Shown here: positions 1 through 11,210 of the stretch, piece by piece
Numbering within the stretch: the stretch's first letter is position 1
Layout of the letters: each line of letters opens with the position of its first letter
NCBI RefSeq assembly: GCF_932526225.1
Contig: NC_064040.1
Coordinates: 9,837,356-9,901,355 of the forward strand
Direction: 5' to 3'
DNA: 64,000 nucleotides
DNA from: Nematostella vectensis
Taxonomy: Eukaryota; Cnidaria; Anthozoa; Actiniaria; Edwardsiidae
Notes under the pieces: generated by a model
What the model saw: the letters and a program-made list of their open reading frames with translations, nothing else
What the model was told of the DNA's origin: nothing
Databases searched by the model: none
Made by a program: the position numbers and the translations under genes

Positions 1-189
1 AAGGAACAAACGGATCTATGGCGCCCAAGACATATCAAATGCATTTTTTCTTTCATAAGACGATAGGAAAGAGCAATGCCATTAATAAGCTAGTTAATTA
101 CATTGGATAAATTTAAAATTACTTACATTCAGAAGCCTTCAGAGCCACAAAAACCGGCACATAAAACTGGTAATAACTTCAAATAGCAG

Positions 190-195
190 TTTATT
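190..195 (-). terminator. Candidate polyadenylation signal of the acyl-CoA synthetase gene
   Basis: The minus strand reads AATAAA here, about 340 nt downstream of the stop codon at 537. Spacing is plausible for a 3' UTR. The region is AT-rich, so a chance match is possible. Confidence 0.4.
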
Positions 196-536
196 TGACA
201 ATCTTGACACACTATATATTGTTTGAGATCGGCTCGATTGTCGTCGAGAAATGTTTTTTTTTTGCGAAAAATATAACATTTTAAAACAGAGTTAACACCC
301 AAGACCCTGATTGAAGGGATTTGGCGATTTTGGTGAGTGAAAACGTAAACTCGTCAACGAGGTTTTATAGGGTTGGCTGAAAACTCAGGCATCACAGAAA
401 TTTTACCCAAAAACGACAAGGGAAGATTATCTAGCCCTTCCCCTAATCTATCCGCCTTTCTAAGATGATTTACGACCCTTAACTAGTATGACAATCGACG
501 TGAATTCTATTGGTTTACAAAAGTTTCTATAAAAGT

Positions 537-3500
537 TCAAAGCTTATGTCTCAGAGCAAGTCTTTCTTTCTCGCGTTCCCTTAGCTGACGTCTTAGAATC
601 TTTCCACTTGCATTTTTAGGGACACTCTGCACAATCTCCACACCTCCTCGGAGCCTCTTGTGCGATGCGACTCGCTCTGCAACAAACCGCTGGACTTCTG
701 AAGCTGTTATAGCCCCACTAGTAACAACCAAAGCTTTCGGGAGCTCGCCGGCTTCGTCATCAGGTACACCGATGACAGCAGCATCTGTTATTTTAGGATG
801 AGAAAGAAGCAGCGCCTCAAGTTCTGCAGGTGGTACCTAAAAAGGTGGACAATAAAACAATGAATGTCAATCATCAACTAAAACAATAGAAACAATGTGG
901 ACAGTCGGTCAGAATGAGGCGGGAGGCCTAGGTGGACGCGTGTGACCCTAGAGCATGATGGTTACTAGGTTCAGCTGCCCCTAAATGTGCTGTTTTATCA
1001 CACCACGCCCATATTCTAGTGTTTCGGATGACATTGATTTATCAACAAGCTGCGTCAGTTCCATATACTCTTTTGTGTTTTTTTTTTTTCAAATGGCCGA
1101 TACTACAAATATATAACTGTGATGTAAGTCAGTGTGTGTTATTTTCAAAAAATTCTTATAGTTAAGAAATCTGTCTTTTTCAATCTCACAATGTTTTTGT
1201 GGTGACTTATCTGGTGTTCTCGCCCCATGTCCTCGCTTTCTCTACCCGCTTTCTATGTATTCATTTTCAACTACCTCTATCCCTAACTTTTTATTGCACC
1301 GTATACCCAGGGTTTCTAAGCAAGTTGTTGTAAACTTTCTCAAAGCGCTGAAAAAAAATCACGCTTTGTATGTGTGGTGAACTCAAAAGGTCAGCGTTTC
1401 AGTCAGTTCCTAGTTCCAAGAAAAAGTCAGTTCCCAGTTGAATCTTTGCTCCAATCAAAAGCAATTCCATCTTTTGAAAACCTTACAATATTTTAAAACC
1501 CTTTCTCTGTAGGTGATACAAACGTCACATCGTACCTGGAAACCCTTATATTTGATAAGCTCCTTGATTCTATCAACCACATAGAAATGTCCTTCATTGT
1601 CATAATGACCAACATCACCAGTATGGAGCCAACCCTCACAGTCAATTGTCTTTGCTGTGGCTTCTGGATTGTTGTAGTAGCCTGAAAAATATGAGCATTT
1701 TAGGAAGGTTAACAGTCACCATGAGCCTGAATCAAGGCCTCAATTATGATTTTTAGTAAAAGTCTAATAATCTAATTAAAAGACGTTTATACTGGTCCAC
1801 CCATTATCGGCCTCAGTCATGATAAAATGAACTAAAGTGATACTTTTTAATCAGGGACATGAACCTCCTAGGGTCATAGACCTTCTAGGGACATTGACCT
1901 GCTAGGCACACTGACCTGCTAGGGACACAGGCCTGCTAGGGACACGGGCTTGCTAGGAACACGGATCTGCTAGGAACACAGACCTGAGGCAAGTTTTCTT
2001 GCCCAGTCTTATTCGTCCAATTCAATCACTAGAGATGGGGATCTGCACTATGCCTTGTATCAGTTGCTCACCTTTCATGATAGTTGGGCCAGCTACACAT
2101 ATTTCACCATCCTGGTTGGGTGGCAGTAATGCCCCTGTCTTTAGATCAATAACCTTTGAAAAAAAAAAAACACAGATTCCAGGTCAAGGCAGCAACATTA
2201 GAATGATCTGGGAATACCATAAATGACCTAATTTATTAAATTTTGATGGTCCAAGGGGGGGCATTCATTAGATAGGAGGCGTTTATTAGGAACGGGCATT
2301 CTTTACAATGATTGCAATGATATAACGGTGCAAGTATGCCGTAAACAGAAACGAGAAGTAGGCCTTGTTACTGGATGCTACACTGCAAGGACAAAACGAA
2401 ACAAAATTGCAGACATCCTAAGCAATGAGACCAGGAACATTAGAGAGCGGTACCCTCTTTTGAACTTGACATTGAACAAGACGCTACTGAATTACCATTT
2501 ATATTTCCAGAATTCCTATGTCGTTTGTTTTAAAGCTGGCAGGAAAGGGAGTGGGGAAGGGGATGGGCATTTATTAGAGGAGGGCATTCATTACAAACTT
2601 GTAAGCTTAGGGGGTGCGTTCATTAGATCAGAGGTGTTCTTTAGATAGGGTGTTTATATAAGGTCATTTACGGTAGTAAATTCTCTGTATGATATGGTTT
2701 GAATAAAAAGAGCAGATCAATATTTAGTTCATTATTTCTCAAACAATTGGCTTATCAAATGGGGGTGGAAGTGAAGGGTGATATATTCTGCTTTGAGTCT
2801 ATAGGTCTTCCAATGTCACACTGACCAATCTTATGTTGTTATATTGTTACTCATCAGATATTTCTCGGATTTGGGCACAGGTAGTTGTCATCATTTGAAT
2901 CCTGAATTCGTCTTTACCTCCTGTCTTCTCTGCAACCAGCTACGGCCCTGAAAAATTAACAGTACTTTCGGCTTAGCAGAGCCTTCAACGGCTCTGCTGA
3001 GCTGAAAGTACTATTAATTTTTCAGGGCCGTAATATTTCAGAGCCCTCAAGGGCTCTGCTGAGCCAAAAGTACTATTAATTTTTCAGGGCCGTAGCTGGT
3101 TGCAGAGTAGACGAATCCAGGATTCAAATGATGACAACCACCTGTCCCAAATCCTAGAAATATCTGATGAGTAACAATATAACAACAAAAGATTGGTCAG
3201 TGTGACATTGGAAGACCTATAGACTCAAAGCAGAATATATCACCCTTCACTTCCACCCCCATTTGATAAGTCAATTGTTTGAGAAATAATGAACTAAATA
3301 TTGATCTGCTCTTTTTATTCAAACCATATCATACAGAGAATTAGCTCTAAAGAAGGACAGAGACTCAAAACGAAATAATTCAGACAGTTTAACAAACGTA
3401 AAAATTGAAGCCTGTGATTACTTATTTCCCCATATCAGGCATACCTTTGCTTTAAGACCTGGAAGTAAGACACCAACTGAACCAGGCTTACACTTGCCAA

Positions 3501-6500
3501 GAGGAGATGTGGTTACCGCTGGACTAGTCTCAGTCAAACCATATCCTGCAAGAAAAATAAATTACCCTTAAATGCAAATGTAAAAAAAAAAGAGAGAAAC
3601 ACATGAAATTTTCAAAGAAAATCAATGAAAGGCCACCAAATTATCATTGGAGAGCACATGTGAGCATATCCTGCGATCATCTAGACAATTTTCAAATGTC
3701 TAGATTGTCACTTAGAGCTATGGAAGCCTAGACATAACATGAAAAGGTATGCCTAAAAGACGAACACCCCTTGGGGAAACAAATCAGCTGGAGGACAGAC
3801 CTTGGAAAAGAGAAGAAAAAGGCAAAAAAAAAACTATTCTGAATTCTGCACAGGAGCACAGAGACAGTTGTGTTGGAACCATGCTGATGGCTTTTGCTCT
3901 GCAAGGGAAATGGGCCTACTGTTACCAGGGACTTCCCTGATGTAACTAGGTTTAGGGGCTGATGTAACAAGGTTTAGGGGCTGATGTAACTAGGTTTAGG
4001 GGCTGATGTAACAAGGTTTAGGGGCTGATGTAACTAGGTTTAGGGGTTGCTGCTGTAACAAGGTTTAGGGGCTGATGTAACTAGGTTTAGGGGTTGCTGC
4101 TGTAACAAGGTTTAGGGGCTGATGTAACTAGGTTTAGGGGCTGATGTAACAAGGTTTAGGGGATGATGTAACTAGGTTTAGGGGCTGCTGCTGTAACAAG
4201 GTTTAGGGGCTGATGTAACTAGGTTTAGGGGCTGCTGCTGTAACAAGGTTTAGGGGCTGATGTAACTAGGTTTAGGGGCTGATGTAACTAGGTTTAGGGG
4301 CTGATGTAACTAGGTTTAGGGGCTGATGTAACTAGGTTTAGGGGCTGCTGATGTAACTAGGTTTAGGGGCTGATGTAACTAGGTTTAGGGGCTGCTGCTG
4401 TAACTAGGTTTAGGGGCTGATGTAACTAGGTTTAGGGGCTGATGTAACTAGGTTTAGGGGCTGATGTAACTAGGTTTAGGGGCTGCTGCTGTAACAAGGT
4501 TTAGGGGCTGATGTAACTAGGTTTAGGGGCTGCTGCTGTAACAAGGTTTAGGGGCTGATGTAACTAGGTTTAGGGGCTGATGTAACTAGGTTTAGGGGCT
4601 GCTGCTGTAACAGGGTTTAGGGGCTGATGTAACTAGGTTTAGGGGCTGCTGTAACAGGGTTTAGGGGCTGCTGCTGTAACAGGGTTTAGGGGCTGCTGCC
4701 GTAACAAGGTTTAGGGGCTGATGTAACTAGGTTTAGGGGCTGATGCAACTAGGTTTAGGGGCTGATGTAACAAGGTTTAGGGGCTGATGTAACTAGGTTT
4801 AGGGGCCTGAGTGGAGACATTTAACCTTGTCTTAAAATTGTAATCCATGGCATTCTTGTCATCAAGGCATTTATCTGCTCAGCGCCAAGTGGGGCTGCAC
4901 CACTTGTAACTTGTTTTATGCTCATCAAGTTATATTTTTCAACAAGTGGGTGTTTGGCCAGGAAGAGGACAATTGGTGGTACTACTGGTAACATAGTGAT
5001 CTGAAAAAACAATAGGTGGCAATTATTTTGATAACCCAAAAACTGTTGTGTCCTCTGCAAACAAAATGACAGTGTGAAAAATTTTAAGCTTTTTGCATTT
5101 TGTCAGTAGCCCCCAGGGGTGCAGCAAGGAGAAGCTACCCTGGCTACACTCTTGGCCTTCACTGTGTCAGTTCTGGCTTAGGGTATTCATGAGAGGGTAA
5201 AGGTCCAATGTCCTAAAAGATGGACCTGCGGTAGAGAATGCTTGGGGCAACACCTGCCCCCCAAAAAACGCACCAATGGACAGACAGTAACTCATTCAAA
5301 CTGTTAAGTAGTGCAGAGCCCTACCAACTTTCTATCCTATGTGTCATAAACTCTAAAAAATGGTGAAGAAAAAAATAATAAATTGAACTATAGGAAGAAG
5401 TTGCTAAAGTCCAATATTTTCTATGAAGTTATCTTCACATGGTGATAACAAAAAGGGACTGGTGATTATTATTCTTTGATAATATGGAGCCTTTTTGTGT
5501 GTGTTTTTTTTAAATATATTTTGAGAGAGAAAACCAAAAATAACTGTTGCATTAATGTTAGAAGCTCTGCCCAGCTTGGAGGTCTAATGACAACTATAAA
5601 GCCATTTTGCCCATGGGCATGAGCCTTTATACCGCAGGTAATTCTTTTAGTAATCAAAATTTGTTGGCTGAGAAGGAGTCAATGAGTCCCACACTCCTTG
5701 AAAGAAGGGAGAGAAATAGTAAATTTTCTAGAGAGATATGTTTACTAGTAACTTAGCAGCAATTTTTTGAGTAAATTCATCATTTTATGCACTAAATTGT
5801 ATTTAACCTCCATGTAAAAAGGTTAGGAACCCCAGCATAAAAATAACCATAAAAATATCATCAAATCTGCTTTAGTAATACAGATCTTTACCTTGAATTT
5901 CTGTATGGCTTCTAGAAAATGAGTTGGCTCAAACTGTGTCATACAAATAACAGAGGCACCTTTGATGAGACAGACACCCATAAGAATACTCAGGCCATAG
6001 CTATGAAACATCGGCAACAGTCCAAGAGTGATAAGATCTTCACTGGACATAACATCATCGTTAGAGAACATGGCAGCATGGTGGATCAAGTTATAATGAG
6101 TCAGCATGACACCTTTAGGCAATCCAGTGGTCCCACTTGAATATGGCAAGCACACTACATCTTCCTTCCAGTTAACTGAAACACTAACAGGATATGATCC
6201 ACCATCATCTTCATGCAGCAAATCAAAGAGAGATTTGCAGCCATCTACATATCCAAATGTGTAGATACGTTTAACCCCAGCCTGGTCAGCTGCTTGCTTA
6301 GCTTTCTGTGCTAGTTGAGGTACTGTCACAAGGTACTTTGCACCTGAGTCTTTTAGCTGGTAGATAATTTCATCAGTTGTGTATGCTGGATTTATTGTAG
6401 TCACTATTCCACCCACTGAAGTGACACCATAAAACACAATAGGGTATTCTGGCATATTGGGAAGAAGTACAGCTACCATGTCCTTGGTTTGCAGACCTTG

Positions 6501-7277
6501 TCTGATGAGAGCTGAGCCACATTTCTTTATCATTTCTGTGAGTTTATTATATGTGTAAGACCTCCCAGATGTACTGTCCACCTGGAATTCAAGATTCATT
6601 AAATATCAAGATAGGGGCAATTGTTGATATCTTGATTGGTTTGTGGGTGGGAGTACTTAAAGTTGCATTGTCACCAGTTTACTTCCGGTTGATTATGTAA
6701 CAATCTCCGATGATTTTAAATGGAAAACACAAAAATATTTCAAAATTGATGTGGCTTCAAGTATAGGTTTAGTGACTCAAATCAAGCAGGGCTGTAGCAG
6801 GAGGTTGGGCACTGGGGGCATGTTCCCCCCAATACTTTACTGTGCGTTACTGTGCCCCCAATATTTTATATATTTTTTTTATTTTTCTGTATTGTGCCCC
6901 CACCCCCCCCCCCCCCCCCCCCCCAATCTTACGTGGCCTTCTACGGCTCTGCAAGGGCAACATAGGAAACATAAAAGTTGAGAAATAGAGAGTAGAAATC
7001 ATCTTTCGCAAAACATTTTTAAGCAAAATCTGCATCCGAAACATTAACATGACTGGTTACTTCAAAGGCTTATTGATTGTGAAATCCCTGCAATCACTTA
7101 AGGCTTCAATCCCGCTGCAAGGCCAAAACAACTTCGTTAAACTATAAAAAGAGCCTGGTCTTTTACCATAGCAGTTTCTTCTCCATATGACTCCATATGT
7201 TTGAGGACATAGCGAGGGAATGAGTGGATATCACTAGGAACGACGACGTCTTTGAAGCCGCTATGAAGCACCGCCAT
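537..7277 (-). CDS. 4-coumarate-CoA ligase / luciferase-like acyl-CoA synthetase (ANL superfamily), complete, 7 exons
   Basis: Adenylates a carboxylic acid with ATP and transfers it to CoA; the acid cannot be told from sequence. Coding exons in gene order: 7277-7167, 6581-5892, 5000-4826, 3545-3445, 2153-2072, 1681-1536, 836-537. All introns are GT-AG and phases join cleanly to 1605 nt, 534 aa, the usual length for the family. The start is the ATG at 7277 ([10 protein letters not shown]), the only one in exon 1 that leads in frame to the rest. Visible motifs are the P-loop-like [11 protein letters not shown] (about residues 184-194), GYGLTE (326-331), GWLHTGD (403-409), KELIKYKGF, and the C-terminal [10 protein letters not shown] with the catalytic-type Lys at about 514. 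The protein ends RHKL; HKL resembles a weak type 1 peroxisomal signal (firefly luciferase ends SKL), so peroxisomal location is possible but unproven. There is no signal peptide or membrane segment. Introns hold several repeats listed separately. The family call is secure; the substrate is not. Confidence 0.93.
1856..1988. repeat. Short minisatellite, about 20 bp unit, in intron 5 of the acyl-CoA synthetase
   Basis: About six degenerate copies of a unit like GACACNGACCTGCTAGG. The array lies between exon 6 (ends 1681) and exon 5 (starts 2072). No coding content. Confidence 0.75.
2215..2675. mobile_element. MITE-like element with 15 bp terminal inverted repeats
   Basis: The left end reads TACCATAAATGACCT (2215-2229). 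The right end, read on the minus strand, is TACCGTAAATGACCT (2675-2661), one mismatch in 15. No transposase is inside, so it would be non-autonomous. It lies in intron 4 of the acyl-CoA synthetase and directly abuts the large foldback that starts at 2679. No clear target-site duplication was found. Confidence 0.6.
2679..3342. mobile_element. Large foldback element, arms about 300 bp, in intron 4 of the acyl-CoA synthetase
   Basis: The left arm from AATTCTCTGTATGATATGG reappears inverted at the right end (to 3342) with few mismatches over about 300 bp. This includes the landmarks around 2830 and 3200 (SNP-level differences only) and the CTACGGCCCTGAAAAATTA block near the centre. The core at 2941-3033 is itself a hairpin, followed by a third copy of the same block. 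The pre-mRNA would carry a long double-stranded hairpin. No ORF or transposase is present. Confidence 0.88.
3954..4806. repeat. Intronic minisatellite (GATGTAACTAGGTTTAGGGGCT)n
   Basis: About 40 copies of a 20-25 bp unit, with variants GCTGCTGTAACAAGGTTTAGGGG. It fills most of intron 3 of the acyl-CoA synthetase and stops about 20 bp from the 5' splice site of exon 3 (4826). The core TTTAGGGG resembles a telomeric repeat, but the unit length and spacing are wrong for a true telomere array. Confidence 0.93.
6657..6750. mobile_element. Partial copy of the TTAAAG(C/T)(C/T)GCATT MITE family
   Basis: The sequence TTAAAGTTGCATTGTCACC followed by AGTTTACTTCCGG closely matches the left end of the full MITE at 46497-46750. 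Similarity continues into TATTTCAAAAT. Only the left half is present. It lies in intron 1 of the acyl-CoA synthetase. Confidence 0.6.
6785..6965. repeat. Interspersed repeat with C/G tract (AGGGCTGTAGCAGGAGG type)
   Basis: A roughly inverted pair, GGGCTGTAGCAGGAGG... and ...CCTTCTACGGCTCTGC, brackets runs of C. A relative occurs near 49470-49640. No coding content; it sits in intron 1 of the acyl-CoA synthetase. Confidence 0.5.
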
Positions 7278-7525
7278 TTTTGGACTCAGGTGATGGATGT
7301 AGTCCCAGGAATGGACATGTGACCTCCAAGAACCCCGGAAGAACGATCACGTGATCGTGCGATGGAGTGAATGTTAAAAATTGTACTGAACACACTAAAC
7401 CTTTATGTTCTGTCGGCATGGGGTAGCATTTTTGTTGTTTCTAAAAATCTTTGCAAAGTAAAGGAGCGACAAAGAAAGCTCTGCGCAGGAGGGTACCTCA
7501 TTACAAGCTCAACAATAATATTTTA

Positions 7526-7668
7526 GTAAATAAACCCCTTCTGGCCGCTGGCGGATAATGTCCAAGGATGAGAAATGGTACGAAAAATAAACATGGACCA
7601 TTTCTCATCCGCGGACACTATCTGCCGATATCTTATTGAGCCAAAGAAGGGAGAAGGGGTTTATTTAT
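7526..7668. repeat. Foldback (inverted repeat) upstream of the acyl-CoA synthetase
   Basis: TAAATAAACCCCTTCT at the left is matched by AGAAGGGGTTTATTTA at the right. The inner segment GATGAGAAATGG pairs with CCATTTCTCATC near 7569-7612. It lies about 250 bp upstream of the start codon at 7277, so it could affect the promoter. Confidence 0.75.
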
Positions 7669-8228
7669 TTCATATCCCAGTGACTACACTGAAAATGCGA
7701 AAAGTGTCTGCTGACGTGCACTGGAATGTCGCCGCGGGCGCGCTATTATTTTTGCCGTTCGCAATCCATAAAAATCCAGGCAACAATTTTTTTTATTAAA
7801 ACAAAAACAACAAGCCCAATACTTGCATTTTAACTGATGGATTTTTATCTTAGTGTTCTGCTAAGAGCTGGAATAGAAATTGAAGTAAAAGTTTTCAATT
7901 TTGCGTACGCGCTGACGTGCACCGAAATGACGCCACGAGCGCGCGCTGTTGTGATTTTTTTTGTCATTGATCTTTCTTTCGCGTTTCAGGATAAATTCTA
8001 AAAAAATATATTGGTGATAATTTTATAAAAGAAATCAAACATTCTTCTGTGCCTTCGTTGCGTTTTAAACTTTGGTGTTTGTTTGAGGAGTTATTGAGCA
8101 CACGAAAAGCGAGTTTTGACTGCACTAAAAATGTTCACACAGGACAGATATCACTTTGTCTGGACGTTATCGCCTAATATTTGTGCACGTGACCCTTATT
8201 GACCATTGAGCGCGCGTGAAAATTCATA

Positions 8229-8985
8229 ATGCCTAGTGCACACTAGCGACATATCGACATGCAACAGTTTGGAGAACCCATGCACAGTTAAATCAAAATA
8301 GTGGAAAGCTACGCACTTATTGCAAGATCAAGACAAATTTTAAACAAGAAAAATATTTATCAGAAGCTAATGTTAGACGCCGACAATCTATGACTAGATT
8401 ACGTATCTCGGCACACAAACTACCAATTGAAACAGGCCGCTATAAAAATTTACCTTATGAAATAAGGATTTGTGAAAAATGTGAAAAAAATAAGGTTGGG
8501 GAATGGAATGCCAATGGAATGAGTACCATACCTTAATGGAATGTCAATGATATACGTCGAGTATTTTTTAATGATCTATTAGCAATCAATAACTCTTTCA
8601 AACTGTTAAGGCCAAAAGACCTTTTTTTTGTATATCATGAGCTTAACAGATGACTTTATTACGAGCCTAGTCCTGAAATTTTGTGATGATGTAATTAAAT
8701 ATTATGAATAGAGGATAGGCATATAAGTCAACCTACTTTGTATATTATCCTAATATACCTGTATTGGTATTTATTGGAATAAAGTTATTATTATTATTAT
8801 TATCGACATAACGACATGGGCGCGCGCACTCTTATCTTTGACATAACGACATGGACATAACGACATAAGAGAAAAAACATGTTTTTTCTTTTATGTCATT
8901 ATGTCCATGTCGTTATGTCGGGCTAAACATAGTGCGCGCGCCCATGTCGTTATGTTGTTATGTTGCTAGTGTGCACTAGGCATTA
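8229..8985. mobile_element. MITE with TIR GCCTAGTGCACACTAGC, split by a LINE fragment
   Basis: The left end AATGCCTAGTGCACACTAGC (8229) matches the right end GCTAGTGTGCACTAGGCATT inverted (to 8985). The interior has repeated CATAACGACATGG motifs in both orientations around GCGCGCGC. A LINE 3' end sits inside, flanked by similar TATCGACAT motifs on both sides, which suggests a target-site duplication of a later insertion. Confidence 0.75.
8263..8800 (+). mobile_element. 5'-truncated LINE-type retrotransposon 3' end
   Basis: A broken reading frame at about 8380-8540 gives RLRISAHKLPIETGRYKNLP, then a Cys-rich stretch ICEKCEKN. This resembles the extreme C-terminus seen in many non-LTR reverse transcriptases. 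It is followed by AATAAAG and a (TTA)n tail ending near 8800, typical of a LINE 3' end. It is frameshifted and dead, and appears to have inserted into the surrounding MITE. Confidence 0.65.
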
Positions 8986-9184
8986 CTGGGGCATAAACAG
9001 TGATGTACCTGAATATTTGATTCACTCCCTTTCGCGACACAATAGTGTGAAAACGACCGAAAATTTACATGAACTTCTTTTTGTTCTTTTTTGTCGCCTT
9101 TTGGGGGGAGGGTCACAATTTTTGGGCTTTAAATGGGGGGGAGGGTCGGGTCGGAATTTTTGAACCGGAAAAACATTCACTTAC

Positions 9185-9256
9185 GCCTAGTGCACACTAA
9201 CAACATAACGACATGGGCGCGCGCACTATGTTTAGCCCGACATAACGACATGGACC
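9185..9256. mobile_element. Partial copy of the CCTAGTGCACACTA MITE
   Basis: CCTAGTGCACACTAACAACA, then CATAACGACATGGGCGCGCG and GTTTAGCCCGACATAACG, match the MITE at 8229-8985. Only one end is present; the match stops at about 9256. Confidence 0.65.
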
Positions 9257-9299
9257 AGGGGCTCATAAGTAGGGGCAATCAACTTCCTCATATTCTTGA

Positions 9300-10101
9300 A
9301 TTATATAGGTGTCACGGCGTTTCCTAGGATCAGGCTATTTTTAGACGCGCGGATTAGCCAATCAGATGCGATTTTAGTGCTTACGTTTTGGCTGAGACCC
9401 CGTCCCCACGTATCCGTTTTCGTTTGAAAACGCAACCTTTTTGTTACGGATACGGGTATCGTCCACACGTAAACGCGAAAACGATGACGGAAAACGGAAC
9501 AATTTGAAAACGATCTCCAGAGTGGAACAATTTGAAGAAGATACCCTTTCGGAGCCGTGGGGACGGACGAAAACGTAACCTTTCGAAAACGATGACGTGA
9601 TAACTCAGGTCCAGTCCAGGTGGCGCGCGAGTACGCATGCGCTGTAAAACTTGTTTTCGTATCGTTTCTGCGTTTTCGTGGGGACGGGTCGTATCAAAAT
9701 AAAAACGCTTCGTGTGGACGCGGATCTTTTTGAAAAAGGAAACAAAAAGGTTGCGTTTTCAAACAAAAGCGGATACGTGGGGAAAGGGTCTGAGCTCAAC
9801 TGCACGCGCAGTCTCAGACGAAAAGCTATGTTTTCTCTTCGGCACTTTGACTTTTGTTGCTCGCTTCTTCAATTATGAATCCTGTTTTACCTACGAATTT
9901 AAATTCTGGCTTGCAATTCTTTTGTTGAACAAACCAAACCGACGGATTATGGATAAAGAAATATTCTTCCTAACTGAAATTTGTGCGTGCAGCCTCACGT
10001 CACTCGCGCGCGCGACCAACGTCAACGTAGCTGATTGGCCCGTTTGTGCGCGTGCGTCTAAAAATAGACTGATCCTAGGAAACGCCGTGACACTTATATT
10101 A
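9300..10101. mobile_element. MITE with TIR GTGTCACGGCGTTTCCTAGG, host of a nested element
   Basis: Left AGGTGTCACGGCGTTTCCTA (from about 9307) is matched inverted by TAGGAAACGCCGTGACACTT near 10074-10093. Inversion continues through GGATCAG and TATTTTTAGACGCGCG on the left. The element holds a second inverted-repeat element (9392-9794). No protein domain was recognised in the short ORFs here. Confidence 0.8.
9392..9794. mobile_element. Nested MITE with TIR CTGAGACCCCGTCCCCACG
   Basis: The left end CTGAGACCCCGTCCCCACGT is matched inverted by ACGTGGGGAAAGGGTCTGAG at the right, with the adjoining GTATCCGTTTTCGTTTGAAA matched by TTTCAAACAAAAGCGGATAC. It is rich in AAAACG motifs throughout. It is inserted in the element at 9300-10101. 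Confidence 0.8.
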
Positions 10102-10108
10102 TGCAGGG

Positions 10109-10255
10109 GCCGGTTGCACAAAGCCTGGATAAGTTATCCGCCGGATAGGCGCTAACCGCCGGATAAAATCCCTATCCAGCGAATAGTTATCCGGCGGATA
10201 AAATAGCGTTGCACAAAGCGTGGATATAAGGCTGGATAACTATCCGCTGAATAGC
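10109..10255. repeat. Short element built of GGATAA(C/G)TATCCGGCGGAT motifs
   Basis: Starts GGGGCCGGTTGCACAAAGC and repeats GTTGCACAAAGCGTGGATA. In between are several palindromic TTATCCGCCGGATA-like blocks. It looks like a compact inverted-repeat element. The GGGGCCGGTT start is shared with the element at 22941. Confidence 0.6.
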
Positions 10256-10518
10256 CATCATTTACCACTAAATGGCTTCCCGTTTCCATGGTAAATATGC
10301 GAAGCGCGCGCTGTTCTTTCTTCAAACAAAATTTTTCCGTTATAAGAGCGTACCTTCCAGTCGAGTAGGGGAAGGGGCTCTTCCGAATCCCCGTACCCTC
10401 CTCCTGGCTAGTGGCCTAAAGCAAAGTGCGAATCCGCGATGTACACAAGTTGAGAAAGTTGTGCTAGTCAGCGGTATCTTGGCGAAGCCTATGCGCAGAC
10501 TTCGTGACACGTATATTC

Positions 10519-10529
10519 AAGATGGCGGC
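10519..10529 (+). promoter_or_regulatory. Candidate YY1-type site / 5' leader of golgin-84
   Basis: AAGATGGCGGC matches the YY1 consensus that often overlaps transcription starts of animal housekeeping genes. A strong donor CAG|GTGAGG lies at 10632/10633. An acceptor TTTCTAG at 11176 precedes the golgin-84 start codon. I infer a non-coding first exon of roughly 10.5-10.63 kb spliced to 11177. This is inference only. Confidence 0.4.
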
Positions 10530-10632
10530 TGTTTATTTGTGATGTTGGCAATCTGAAAAAAAGGGAAATTCAAATGTTTTTACTCAGAGAATAATATCAC
10601 CTGTGATATCGCTGCAATACATATCTGTACCA

Positions 10633-11176
10633 GGTGAGGATATTATTGTTTAGGATCTTCTTTAGTTACGGTACTTGAAAAATACCCTTCCACACTGAAA
10701 AACCTTGTTGACAATGATTGCTTTGGTATGCTGTATATGATCGCGGGATTCTGAAGGATTTTCTCGTTTAAAATCCCTTTTGAAGTTCTTCTAATACAAA
10801 AGTTGCATAGAAAGATCAACTGTTCCTGACAATTTGTTATTGTTACTAAAATAAATCTAAATATGAGCTTACTTGTTTTTAATACTACCAGTTTTAATAG
10901 TGGCTACCTAAAAAGTTCATAAATATTTAGATGATTTGCAGCTCTGCTGATTTTATACACCTGTTTCCAATGACACTTGTATAGACCTAGGTTGAGAGCA
11001 TTTCAGCATGGAATCAGTCAAGTACAGTACAAATACACACAATTGCTTTTGGATTTGTTTTCTACTACAGTTATGTCAATGAAATAGAATGTAGGAATGT
11101 AGGTATTTTTTATCGTATCTACCCCTTGGATAGCACACTCTTATAATAAAGTTCAATCTTTACTGTTACTTTCTAG
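10633..11176 (+). other. Probable 5' UTR intron of golgin-84
   Basis: AT-rich sequence between the putative donor CAG|GTGAGG and the acceptor TTTCTAG just before the start exon. No ORF or repeat was recognised in it. Confidence 0.35.
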
Positions 11177-11210
11177 GTGAGGTTGTACTTGGGAATGTTC
11201 CAGCCGTAAG

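Noticed and set aside
3954-4806. Interstitial telomere
   Set aside because: TTTAGGGG occurs once per 20-25 bp unit and not as tandem TTAGGG; it is an ordinary intronic minisatellite.
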